DNA from: Falsiphaeobacter marinintestinus
Lineage (GTDB): Bacteria; Pseudomonadota; Alphaproteobacteria; Rhodobacterales; Rhodobacteraceae
Assembly: GCF_007923355.1 (NCBI RefSeq)
Contig: NZ_VOGO01000017.1
Span: forward strand, 1-63,284
DNA: 63,284 nucleotides
Reading direction: 5' to 3'
Of the stretch, positions 28,748-36,938 are shown one piece after another. A program made the translations under genes and the position numbers. Under the pieces are notes generated by a model, which had not been told where the DNA came from, searched no databases, and saw nothing but the letters and a program-made list of their open reading frames with translations. Within the stretch, counting starts at the first letter, position 1; every line of letters begins with the position of its first letter.

Positions 28748-29407
28748 ATGACCGATGCCCCCAAGACCGAAATCGCCAGCCTTGCCCTGCCCGGTGAGGG
28801 CGTCAAACTGGTCGCGCCATCAGCGGAACGGAACATGGTGCCGATCTGTGACCTGATCGCCGATGTGGCCCCCGCCGGGGGCCGCGCGCTGGAAATCGCC
28901 AGCGGCACAGGGCAGCATATCGTTGAATACGCGCGGCGCTTGCCCGGCGTTCATTGGCAGCCCACCGAACTGGCCGCAGACCGGCGCGCCAGCATCGACG
29001 CCTATGTGGCCGAGTCCGGTTTGAGCAACCTGTCGCCCGCCGTGGCGCTGAATGCCGCCCGTCCGGGATGGGCCAATGACCTTGGGCCGCGTGATCTGAT
29101 CGTGCTGGTCAACCTGCTGCACCTGATCCCGATGGCGGATGTGCAAAGCCTGATCGCCGAGGCCGCACAGGCCCTGACCCCTGAAGGACGGTTCGTTGTC
29201 TATGGGCCGTTCATGCGCGGCGGTGAGCTGACCAGTGATGGCGATGCGCGGTTCCATGCCAGCCTGTCCGCCAGTGACCCTGCCATCGGGTACAAGGATG
29301 ATTTCGACATCATGGATCTGATGCAGGCGGCCGGGTTGGATATGGTCGAAGTGATCGAAATGCCGGCAAACAATCTGGCGCTGATCGCGAAAAAACCGGG
29401 TTTCTGA
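28748..29407 (+). CDS. DUF938 family SAM-dependent methyltransferase-like protein
   Basis: 219 residues. The family signature lies at the N terminus (VAPSAERNMVPICDLI), followed by motif I RALEIASGTGQHIVEYA (about residue 48) and HWQPTELAADRRASI. Further on are NLLHLIPMADVQSLIAEA and the end motif IEMPANNLALIAKK. The family is related to METTL26; no substrate is known. ATG at 28748 follows AAAGGAATGACC. It is divergent from the YibI-like gene. Confidence 0.85.
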   Translation: MTDAPKTEIASLALPGEGVKLVAPSAERNMVPICDLIADVAPAGGRALEIASGTGQHIVEYARRLPGVHWQPTELAADRRASIDAYVAESGLSNLSPAVALNAARPGWANDLGPRDLIVLVNLLHLIPMADVQSLIAEAAQALTPEGRFVVYGPFMRGGELTSDGDARFHASLSASDPAIGYKDDFDIMDLMQAAGLDMVEVIEMPANNLALIAKKPGF

Positions 29408-29486
29408 TCAGGATCAAAGTCTCGTCCGCGGTTGCGTGGTCTTTAACCTGCAAATAACTGAATATTTGCAGGACAAGGATCTGACG

Positions 29487-29825
29487 ATGAGCTGGAAAGA
29501 CAAGCTGGACACCACGCGGGCCGGGTTGAAAAATCTGAACGGGGCCATCCCCGACACGGCCCGCGCCTTTGGTGGTCTGGGCAAGGCCGTCAAGGACGGC
29601 GGCACGCTGGACCTTAAGACCAAGGAATTTGTGGCGTTGGGCATTGCGGTCGCAGATCGCTGCGAACCCTGTATCACGTTGCATATCGCGACGCTGATCA
29701 AGGTCGGCGCCACCCGCGAAGAGATCGCTGATGTGCTGGGTATGTGCATCCAGATGGGCGGTGGCCCGTCGATGATGTATGCGGCCAAGGCGTTGGAATG
29801 CTTTGATGAACTGACGCAGGCCTGA
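29487..29825 (+). CDS. Carboxymuconolactone decarboxylase / AhpD-like protein
   Basis: This 112-residue AhpD-fold protein has the redox motif CEPCITLH (about residue 57-64), typical of peroxidase-like members that act in thiol-dependent peroxide defence, not of true decarboxylases. The helical pattern KTKEFVALGIAVADR followed by GATREEIADVLGMCIQMGGGPS is characteristic. ATG at 29487 has AAGGAT upstream and puts the family start in place. Confidence 0.88.
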   Translation: MSWKDKLDTTRAGLKNLNGAIPDTARAFGGLGKAVKDGGTLDLKTKEFVALGIAVADRCEPCITLHIATLIKVGATREEIADVLGMCIQMGGGPSMMYAAKALECFDELTQA

Positions 29826-29863
29826 TTGCCCCCAGCCCCGCTGCCGTTTTGGAGGATGACCGA

Positions 29864-30310
29864 ATGAAGACTTTGCTTATCACCACCGCTGCGCTTGCCT
29901 TTGGTGCTAGTGTTGCCCTTGCCGACAGCCATGGCGCTGGAAAACCCGGCGCGCATTTTGTCGAAAACTGGGATCTTGACGGGGATGGTCAGGTGACCCT
30001 GGCCGAGGCCGAAGAAAAGCGCGCGGATATCTTCTATATGTTCGATCAGGATGAAAACGACACGCTGGACAGTGCCGAATACGACCGGTTTGACGAAACC
30101 CGCAAAGCCGATATGGACGCCAATGCCGGTGGTCATGGGGCGGGACATATGAAGACGGTCGGCGCGGGCTTGCAGCGTGGCTTCAATGACGTAGACGGCG
30201 ACGGAGCAGTCTCAAAAGCTGAATTCGTTGAAAGGACCGCCGATTGGTTTGCGACAATCGACACAACCGGCGACGGCGCGATCTCGACGGATGATTTCGG
30301 GCGCAAGTAA
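29864..30310 (+). CDS. Periplasmic EF-hand protein
   Basis: This 148-residue protein has a signal peptide cleaved near ALA/DS (residue 21). Its EF-hand loops are DLDGDGQVTLAE, DQDENDTLDSAEY, DVDGDGAVSKAEF and DTTGDGAISTDDF, so four possible calcium sites. A Gly/His-rich segment (ANAGGHGAGHM) separates the pairs. A GGAGGA Shine-Dalgarno lies before ATG 29864. Function unknown; comparable small EF-hand proteins are common in marine alphaproteobacteria. Confidence 0.8.
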   Translation: MKTLLITTAALAFGASVALADSHGAGKPGAHFVENWDLDGDGQVTLAEAEEKRADIFYMFDQDENDTLDSAEYDRFDETRKADMDANAGGHGAGHMKTVGAGLQRGFNDVDGDGAVSKAEFVERTADWFATIDTTGDGAISTDDFGRK

Positions 30311-30317
30311 CAGCTGG

Positions 30318-30342
30318 GGCGGGCGACCTTTGATCGCCCGCC
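30318..30342. terminator. Bidirectional hairpin between convergent genes
   Basis: Perfect 9-base arms GGCGGGCGA and TCGCCCGCC with a 7-base loop, between the EF-hand gene and the minus-strand membrane protein gene. Confidence 0.6.
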
Positions 30343-30346
30343 TGCG

Positions 30347-31183
30347 CTAGCGTGACGTGTCCTGCCCGGCGAAGAACCGCGCCGCGATGAAGAAGGCGCC
30401 GGTCAGCAAGAGCGGTAAAACCATGATCTTGAACAGAAATACCGCAAGGATGGCGATATAGCTGCCGATCAATGCGTCGGCCCGTTCATAGATATTTTTG
30501 GCCAACTCGCGATAGTCGTCAGCGGTTTCGACAACCTGCCAAAGCCCGCTGGTTGCGTCCGCGTCCTCTAGATCAATCGGGGCCGTGATCTCTTGGATGA
30601 TGACGTTATTCTCGGCCCAGACTTGCTGGGTCAGGCTGTCCGCCACCAATGAGCTGAGCAGGAAGGCACCGGGCAAGGCAATCGCCAGAAATGCCCCGTA
30701 CCAGCTGAGCCGTCGCGCCATCACAACGATCAAATCCTTCCGCCCGATCAGCCGGTCTGCAATCCACAGGGTCAGAGCCCCGAAAATAAGCGCTGCCCCC
30801 ACTGCGGACACCGGCCCCATCGCCACGGCCAGCAAGCCGGTGAAGACCATGGTCGTGAACACCAGCGAAGCGATGCGTTCGATTGTGTCGTCAATGGGTT
30901 CCAACGTTTTGAGCGGCTGCACGGTGCCCGAAACCACCAGTGATCCCCCCACTTCGACCTCTTGCGCGGCAGAGAGGAAAGCGTTCACCGTGCGCAGGGA
31001 TACATAGATACCCGCGCTTGCGGTGGCGACTTGCCGGGCATAATCCGCCGCCTTTTCAGGCAGCGGATTGGTGCGCCATGATACCGTGGCGGCCAGCGCC
31101 AGCCCTGCGATCAGGGCCAGCAGCAAGACGCCAAGGCCGCGCCGGTCAACCGTCTTTTCGGATGGTTTCGTTCTTTGGATCAT
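30347..31183 (-). CDS. Membrane protein of unknown function
   Basis: 278 residues, not recognised. It has four or five hydrophobic segments: about 18-34, 105-125, 127-145, 158-180 and 245-268. A periplasmic-looking stretch (about 35-100) contains YVSLRTVNAFLSAAQEVEVG, and another (about 185-235) contains TAPIDLEDADATSGLWQVVE. The basic ends suggest the N terminus is inside. The ATG start overlaps the end of the upstream FAD-oxidoreductase gene by 38 bases, so translational coupling is possible. An alternative is a later start, but none has a better ribosome-binding site. Confidence 0.65.
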   Translation of the reverse strand: MIQRTKPSEKTVDRRGLGVLLLALIAGLALAATVSWRTNPLPEKAADYARQVATASAGIYVSLRTVNAFLSAAQEVEVGGSLVVSGTVQPLKTLEPIDDTIERIASLVFTTMVFTGLLAVAMGPVSAVGAALIFGALTLWIADRLIGRKDLIVVMARRLSWYGAFLAIALPGAFLLSSLVADSLTQQVWAENNVIIQEITAPIDLEDADATSGLWQVVETADDYRELAKNIYERADALIGSYIAILAVFLFKIMVLPLLLTGAFFIAARFFAGQDTSR

Positions 31184-33638
31184 AGGGGCTGTCCTGCACG
31201 ATTTCGGCGTCCCAAAGCTGATTCAGCATTTTGACTTTCAGCTTTGTACCCGGTTCGGCGAGGTCAGGCGAGACATAGCCCATCCCAATCGATTTCCCGA
31301 AATGCACCGAATACCCGCCCGAGGTCAGCCGGCCAACTTTGGTGTCACCATCATACAGCGCCTCGCGGCCCCACGGGTCGGCATCGTCCGGCCCATCGAT
31401 CAGCAGGGTGACGCATTTTGAGCGCACGCCTTGCGCCTGCATTGCGTCTTTGCCGTGAAACTCTTTGGACAGGTCGATAAAGCGCGGCAGGTCGGCTTCG
31501 ACCGGGGTGGCGTCGCGGCCCAGTTCGGTGCCAAAGGCGCGATAGGATTTTTCCTGGCGCAGCCAGTTCTGGGCGCGGGCCCCGACCAGTTTCATACCGT
31601 GTTTTTCGCCGGCAGCGGTCAGTTGGTCCCACAGGTAATTCTGCATCTCGATCGGGTGGTGCAGTTCCCAACCCAGCTCACCTGTATAGGCCACACGGAT
31701 GGCGCGCACCGGGCACATGCCCAGTTCGATGTTGCGCATGGTCAGCCATGGGAACCGCTTGTTCGACAGCACGGTGGATGGGTCGGCATCCTTGACGATC
31801 TCGTTCAGCACGTCGCGCGATTTTGGCCCGGCGATGGCAAAGACGCCCCATTGGGTGGTGACGTCCTGAATCTCGATATAACCGAATTCGCCAGCCTTAT
31901 CTGCAGCCGCCTTCTTAAGGAAATCTGCATCGTAAGCCGTCCACGCACCGGCCGAGACAAGGTAATACTCATCCTCATCCAGACGCACGATGGTGTATTC
32001 GGTGCGCGTGGTGCCAGCGGCGGTCAGCGCATATGTCAGGTTGATCCGGCCCACTTTCGGCAGCTTGTTGCAGGTGAACCAATCCAGAAACGCAGTCGCG
32101 CCGGGGCCTTTGACCACATGTTTGGTAAAGGCGGTGGCGTCGATCAGGCCGACGTTTTCGCGGATCGCCTTGGCCTCGTCCACGGCGTATTGCCACCAGC
32201 CGCCACGGCGGAAGCTGCGGCTGTCGTGGTCGTTAAAGCCCATGGGCGCGTAATAGTTCGGACGTTCCCAGCCGTTGACCAGACCGAATTGCGCGCCCAG
32301 CGCCTTTTGGCGGCCATAGGCGGGGGCAGTGCGCAGCGGTCGGCAGGCGGGGCGTTCTTCGTCCGGGTGGTGCAGGATATAGACGTGGTCATAACATTCT
32401 TCGTTCTTGCGCGCGGCGTATTCGGTGGTCATCCAATCGCCGTAGCGCTTGGGATCAAGCGACGCCATGTCGATCTCGGCCTCGCCATCGACCATCATCT
32501 GGGCGAGGTAATAGCCGGTGCCGCCCGCCGCCGTGATGCCAAACGAAAACCCTTCGGCCAGCCACATGTTACGCAGGCCCGGAGCCGGGCCAACCAGCGG
32601 GTTGCCGTCAGGCGTATAGCAGATCGGGCCGTTAAAGTCGTCCTTTAGGCCGCTTTCCTCGCAGGAGGGCACGCGGTGGATCATCGCCATGTACTGGCTT
32701 TCGATCCGTTCCAGATCCAGCGGGAACAGATCGGCGCGGAAGCTGTCGGGCACGCCATACTCAAAGCAGGCAGGTGCGTTTTTCTCATATACACCCAGAA
32801 TCCAGCCGCCGCGTTCTTCGCGCACGTAAGATTGCGCATCGGCATCACGGACAACGGGATGTTCGATGCCACCTTCGGCGCGGTATTTGATCAGCTCGGG
32901 GTCCTGATCCATGACGATGAACTGATGTTCGACCGGGATCGCGGGCATCTTGATGCCCAGCATCTTGGCGGTGCGCTGCGCGTGGTTTCCGGATGCGGTA
33001 ACAACATGTTCTGCCGTGATGACGATCTGTTCGTCACTGGCCACAAGGTTGCCGCCCTTTTCGACCATCTTGGAACAGGTGACCTCCCACGCAGAGCCAT
33101 TCCAGTGGAAGGCATCGGCCTGCCATTTGCGTTCGATCATCACGCCGCGCTGGCGCGCGCCCTTGGCCATCGCCTGCGTCACATCGGCGGGGTTAATATA
33201 GCCATCGGTGTGGTGATACAGTGCACCCTTCAGGTCATCGGTGCGGATCAGCGGCCAGCGTTCCTTGATCTGATCCGGGGTCAGCCATTCATAAGGCACT
33301 TCGCAGGTTTCGGCGGTCGAGGCATAGAGCATGTATTCATCCATACGCTCGTCCGTCTGCGCCATGCGCAGGTTGCCGACAACGGCGAAGCCGGCGTTCA
33401 GACCGGTTTCTTCTTCCAGCGATTTGTAGAAATCGACCGAGTATTTGTGAATGTGCGTGGTCGCAAACGACATGTTGAACAGCGGCAGCAGACCGGCGGC
33501 GTGCCATGTCGACCCCGAGGTCAGCTCGTCCCGCTCCAGCAGCATCACATCGTCCCAGCCAGCTTTGGCCAGATGATAGGCAATCGACGTACCAACGGCA
33601 CCGCCGCCGACAACAAGCGCTTTGACTTGGGTTTTCAT
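31146..33638 (-). CDS. FAD-dependent dimethylglycine/sarcosine dehydrogenase-like protein with GcvT domain
   Basis: 830 residues. An N-terminal DAO-type FAD domain (GGGAVGTSIAYHLAKAGW at residue 10; STWHAAGLLPLF) is followed by the FAO_M linker and a C-terminal aminomethyltransferase (GcvT) domain. The latter contains NVGLIDATAFTKHVVKGPGA (about residue 505), GPKSRDVLNEIV and YTGELGWELHHP. This is the dimethylglycine/sarcosine dehydrogenase architecture, which demethylates an N-methyl compound and passes the one-carbon unit to tetrahydrofolate. The exact substrate is unclear because Rhodobacteraceae carry many paralogues. It probably has its own promoter upstream of 33638. Confidence 0.88.
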   Translation of the reverse strand: MKTQVKALVVGGGAVGTSIAYHLAKAGWDDVMLLERDELTSGSTWHAAGLLPLFNMSFATTHIHKYSVDFYKSLEEETGLNAGFAVVGNLRMAQTDERMDEYMLYASTAETCEVPYEWLTPDQIKERWPLIRTDDLKGALYHHTDGYINPADVTQAMAKGARQRGVMIERKWQADAFHWNGSAWEVTCSKMVEKGGNLVASDEQIVITAEHVVTASGNHAQRTAKMLGIKMPAIPVEHQFIVMDQDPELIKYRAEGGIEHPVVRDADAQSYVREERGGWILGVYEKNAPACFEYGVPDSFRADLFPLDLERIESQYMAMIHRVPSCEESGLKDDFNGPICYTPDGNPLVGPAPGLRNMWLAEGFSFGITAAGGTGYYLAQMMVDGEAEIDMASLDPKRYGDWMTTEYAARKNEECYDHVYILHHPDEERPACRPLRTAPAYGRQKALGAQFGLVNGWERPNYYAPMGFNDHDSRSFRRGGWWQYAVDEAKAIRENVGLIDATAFTKHVVKGPGATAFLDWFTCNKLPKVGRINLTYALTAAGTTRTEYTIVRLDEDEYYLVSAGAWTAYDADFLKKAAADKAGEFGYIEIQDVTTQWGVFAIAGPKSRDVLNEIVKDADPSTVLSNKRFPWLTMRNIELGMCPVRAIRVAYTGELGWELHHPIEMQNYLWDQLTAAGEKHGMKLVGARAQNWLRQEKSYRAFGTELGRDATPVEADLPRFIDLSKEFHGKDAMQAQGVRSKCVTLLIDGPDDADPWGREALYDGDTKVGRLTSGGYSVHFGKSIGMGYVSPDLAEPGTKLKVKMLNQLWDAEIVQDSPYDPKNETIRKDG

Positions 33639-33793
33639 GGGGCCGCTCTCCGGTCTTTGAGTCTCTTTTGAAAGCTTTATGACAAAGGCGCGCTTTTCGG
33701 CCCAAGGTCATCCGACGCAATTGGGAACAAAACCGACCTGCGCCAGAGTTTGGCGTCGGGCCAGACCAGATCGGCACGCCGCGCCTGCGCGGA

Positions 33794-34318
33794 TCAGATT
33801 GACAGGTGGCCCCTGTAGTGCACCAGATTTGACCGCAGGATCGGCAATCCGATGGCGACATCAAACCGATAGGCCCCACCTTGCCCGCGTTCGGTGGCAC
33901 GCACCCGGGGTGCCGCTGCAAAGGGGATTGGGCAGCCCAAAGCCTGAAAACGCCTCAGTTGCAGAGCCAACCCGCCGTCAGGCGTGATCAGGAGCGCTGA
34001 GATCGCTGTGACCGCACCCATTTTCTCTGCAAGCAGACCGTCATCGGTGATCCACAATCGCGAGGTCATGACGGTTGCTCCGATCTGGCGGGTCCAGATA
34101 TCGGCTTTCCCGTCGGGATGCGTCGAAAAGACAAACGGTGCATCGTCCGTGGCGGGCGGAAACCCGGCCAGCCCGGCGGCGTGACGCAGTACCGGGTTCT
34201 GCGAAACCGACACGGTGATGCGCCCGCAAAAGCGTCCGTGCGTCATGTGAACGGCTTGCAGGTCATCCGACAGCTGTGCCAGCCGCGTGCCCAACAATCG
34301 GGCATAGACCGTGGTCAT
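33794..34318 (-). CDS. DUF4166 family protein
   Basis: About 174 residues, with conserved-looking segments LSDDLQAVHMTHGRFCGRITV, PFVFSTHPDGKADIWTRQIG and RFQALGCPIPF, which fit DUF4166. The function is unknown. ATG at 34318 overlaps the stop of the preceding DCC-family gene (ATGA). The frame opens 14 codons earlier without similarity. The two genes probably act together, since DCC and DUF4166 proteins are often encoded as neighbours (recalled, not verified). Confidence 0.7.
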   Translation of the reverse strand: MTTVYARLLGTRLAQLSDDLQAVHMTHGRFCGRITVSVSQNPVLRHAAGLAGFPPATDDAPFVFSTHPDGKADIWTRQIGATVMTSRLWITDDGLLAEKMGAVTAISALLITPDGGLALQLRRFQALGCPIPFAAAPRVRATERGQGGAYRFDVAIGLPILRSNLVHYRGHLSI

Positions 34319-34776
34319 TCGATCAGCCGATGCCTGAGGTCGGCGTCTGGCAGGGCGCACAGATCGGCCTTGCCGAACAGTCGATAACGGTTACGGGCCA
34401 GCCGGGTATACAGCCAGTCTTGAACCGGCAGCGGAAGTATCCGCATGACCTTCATCACCCCGAGCGCAGGATGCAATTGGCCACCCAGCCGTATCATGGC
34501 GTCCAATGACCCGAAGGCGCGCCCGTCGCGGATCATGAGCCAGCTTTCCGGGTCGTCCGGGTCCAGGCCATAGTGAACAAGCAACGCCCGACCCAAAATA
34601 CTGTTGGCCGGGGTGATGCGTATCTGATCCTCGCGGTCCATTGCGGCGATCCGGCGTGCCGCACCGGAACATAAGGCACATGCACCATCCATGACCAGCA
34701 GGATACGTGCATCATCAAAAGTCGGCACCGAAGTATCGTCGTGAAAGGAGTAGTCGGACTTTTTGTCAGGTCGCAT
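34315..34776 (-). CDS. DCC-family (DUF393) thiol-disulphide oxidoreductase-like protein
   Basis: About 153 residues. The thioredoxin-like DUF393 signature DGACALCSGAARRI appears near residue 32 with its two cysteines. Later segments are SWLMIRDGRAFGSLDAMIRL and LYTRLARNRYRLFGKADLC. The family is named after the DxxCxxC start. ATG at 34776 is chosen, though the Shine-Dalgarno is weak (GGGA). The gene overlaps the DUF4166 gene by four bases. Confidence 0.8.
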   Translation of the reverse strand: MRPDKKSDYSFHDDTSVPTFDDARILLVMDGACALCSGAARRIAAMDREDQIRITPANSILGRALLVHYGLDPDDPESWLMIRDGRAFGSLDAMIRLGGQLHPALGVMKVMRILPLPVQDWLYTRLARNRYRLFGKADLCALPDADLRHRLIE

Positions 34777-35336
34777 GGCCAGAGTCCCAGATATGATGTC
34801 AGACTGTATGCCTGTGACCAGGCCGGTCAATGTGGCGGATCGATACAACAACAAATAGGGCGACCCACGGATGGGCCGCCCGATGTGTTGAAAAGCCCGA
34901 ATTCAGGCGTTGGTGACAATTCATAAGTGACCGGCACAGGGCGGTGGCTGCCGATCATTGCAAAATTTTTCGAGAAGCTTTCAACCTGAATGTTGGCTTT
35001 GCAGTACGCCTCCAACGTTTCAAATTTGTGACGGTTTATTAGACCCTTGATGACGCGTCTGGCCCCGCTGATGCGCCTTGATCATGGCCTGGAGGCGGGT
35101 CATGGGTGACGCCGGTTTCAAAAAATGCTCAAAAAATGCACTCAAAGTGATCCGCGCCTCAAAAGCCCGCGTACCACCACCAATCAGGGGTGTAGCACCA
35201 CCAGGACAACAGGGTTTTCGGGCCGCGTTATCGCCTTTGGTTTGGGGAAAATTCAAAAGCACTCCGGCGTTGTGCACACGCCCGGCGACAGTCGGGTGCG
35301 CAAGGTTGGATGTCGGTAAGAGTACGAGGGCAGAGC
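34777..35336. other. 560-base intergenic region before the RTX esterase gene
   Basis: No convincing gene was found; short frames here lack ribosome-binding sites and family features. It contains a perfect tandem 11-base repeat TCAAAAAATGC (35118-35128 and 35129-35139) in an AT-rich patch, which may be part of the promoter of the esterase gene at 35337. Confidence 0.4.
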
Positions 35337-36893
35337 ATGGCCGATCCGAACGAAGTCAAAATTTACATATTCGCGGGACAGTCGAACATGTACGGCAAGC
35401 AGGTTGCCGAGACATTCCAAGACAGCGCCGAGGTCAAGGAAAGCATCTATTACAGTTATACCCGGCCGGCCAATCGGGCCGAAATGGGGGTGGATGTTGA
35501 AAATGAGGCCAACTTTGGCCCCGAATACGGGTTCATCAAGACCCTGCAGGCCAATGGAGTCGATAACTTTGTGGTTCTGAAAACCGCATGGGCCGGATCT
35601 TCGATCACTCAGGAACGTGAATTCGACTTCCCCGACTGGCATCCCGACTCCGAAGGTGAATTGTTCGAAGCCATGGTCAATGATTACTGGGCTTTGGCCG
35701 AGTCGATCATCGCCGACGGCGGCGTACCGGTGCTTGAAGCAATCATGTGGTCCCAAGGCGGTGGCGATCGCAAGTATCTGGACACCTACGAGGCCAACCT
35801 GAACTATTTCTACGATCAGTTGCAGGTCGAACTGCAACAGCAGATCGACATGTATTTCCTTGACGAAACCCATGCCACGGAAGAGCACCTGATCGAAGAA
35901 CTGGATGGCGTGCGCGAGATCCAGCACAAGTTCTCGGAAGAACGCGACACCGTCACTTTGGTCCGCACCAAGCCCTATACCTTTGTCGACGGCCTGCATT
36001 TTGATGCCTCCAGCCAGTATGACATGGGCAACAAGCTGGCGCTTGATGTCCTGCAAAAGGCCCACGGTGAAGATGGCGACATGATGCTGGAGTCACCCGA
36101 AAACATCTTTTTCGATGGCGACAATGACAACGTTTTTGTTGGCACCGATGAGAACGAACTGGCGCTGGGGTTTGAAGGCGATGACGTTCTGGACGGGCAT
36201 GGCGGCGATGATCACTTGATCGGCGACGGTGGCAACGACACCCTGTATGGCCGCGGCGGCAACGATTATCTGGACGGTGGCGTAGGACAGAACACGCTGT
36301 ATGGCGGGTTTGGCGATGACACGCTGATTGGCCGGTTCGGATCGATCACGGGCAACGGTGGTGCGGGAAATGACGTTCTTGTCGGTTGGAGCCTTGACGA
36401 CGTGTTGAACGGTGGGATCGGCGCGGATGACATTTCGGGCGGCGACGGAAATGACACGCTGCGCGGCGGTCTGGGCAACGATGCCATCAATGCCGGTTCT
36501 GGTGATGATTTCATCTTTGGTGCGGGCGGCAACGACACGATCCGCACCGGCAGCGGCGACGATTATGTCCGTGGCGGCGCAGGCAGTGACACGATTATCC
36601 TGGGCGATGGCGCGGATCGGGTCGCGATCCACACGAACGATATCGCGTTTGGCACGGACAGGGTGAACGCCTTCGACATGTCCGAAGACAGCATCGTCTT
36701 CATTAAAGGAGCCGCGTCGACAGACAGCGACGATGATCTGCTTGGCCGCATCACGACGCAGTCAGTGGATGGCGATCTTGAGTTCCACCTGCAGACCGAT
36801 ACCGGCGCTGTCCATTTCCTGACGCTTGGAAATATCGACCTGGATCTGTCAATCGCCGACATGTATGCGGACGGAACTTTCGTCTTTCTGTGA
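35337..36893 (+). CDS. Secreted SGNH/SASA-type esterase with RTX calcium-binding repeats
   Basis: 518 residues. The N-terminal half resembles the sialate-O-acetylesterase-type SGNH hydrolases: [12 protein letters not shown] (block I, Ser nucleophile, residue about 15), TAWAGSSI and a final [14 protein letters not shown] (His, about 220). The second half holds RTX nonapeptides of the GGxGNDxL type (about residues 255-425), for example [18 protein letters not shown], followed by a C-terminal non-repeat region. There is no Sec signal. RTX repeats plus the C-terminal part suggest type I secretion, but no type I transporter is nearby. A carbohydrate deacetylase acting outside the cell is likely. 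Confidence 0.82.
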   Translation: MADPNEVKIYIFAGQSNMYGKQVAETFQDSAEVKESIYYSYTRPANRAEMGVDVENEANFGPEYGFIKTLQANGVDNFVVLKTAWAGSSITQEREFDFPDWHPDSEGELFEAMVNDYWALAESIIADGGVPVLEAIMWSQGGGDRKYLDTYEANLNYFYDQLQVELQQQIDMYFLDETHATEEHLIEELDGVREIQHKFSEERDTVTLVRTKPYTFVDGLHFDASSQYDMGNKLALDVLQKAHGEDGDMMLESPENIFFDGDNDNVFVGTDENELALGFEGDDVLDGHGGDDHLIGDGGNDTLYGRGGNDYLDGGVGQNTLYGGFGDDTLIGRFGSITGNGGAGNDVLVGWSLDDVLNGGIGADDISGGDGNDTLRGGLGNDAINAGSGDDFIFGAGGNDTIRTGSGDDYVRGGAGSDTIILGDGADRVAIHTNDIAFGTDRVNAFDMSEDSIVFIKGAASTDSDDDLLGRITTQSVDGDLEFHLQTDTGAVHFLTLGNIDLDLSIADMYADGTFVFL

Positions 36894-36901
36894 TGCGCGC
36901 G

Positions 36902-36932
36902 CGCGCGGTGCCGGGCAGACCTGCACCGCGCG
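36902..36932. terminator. Bidirectional terminator between RTX esterase and glpD
   Basis: Perfect 10-base arms CGCGCGGTGC and GCACCGCGCG with an 11-base loop, followed by TTCTGCTT on the plus strand. It lies eight bases after the esterase stop and six before the glpD stop. Confidence 0.7.
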
Positions 36933-36938
36933 TTCTGC

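Noticed and set aside
31431-33671. Long plus-strand frames opposite the FAD/GcvT oxidoreductase gene
   Set aside because: Shadow frames of a clear coding gene, with no domain or start signal.
35020-35277. 85-codon minus-strand frame before the RTX esterase gene
   Set aside because: No similarity, no ribosome-binding site, and it overlaps the presumed promoter region.
36107-36620. Repetitive GGC/GAC-rich DNA considered as a tandem repeat or CRISPR array
   Set aside because: The repeats are degenerate 27-base units coding for RTX nonapeptides; there are no uniform repeats with spacers.
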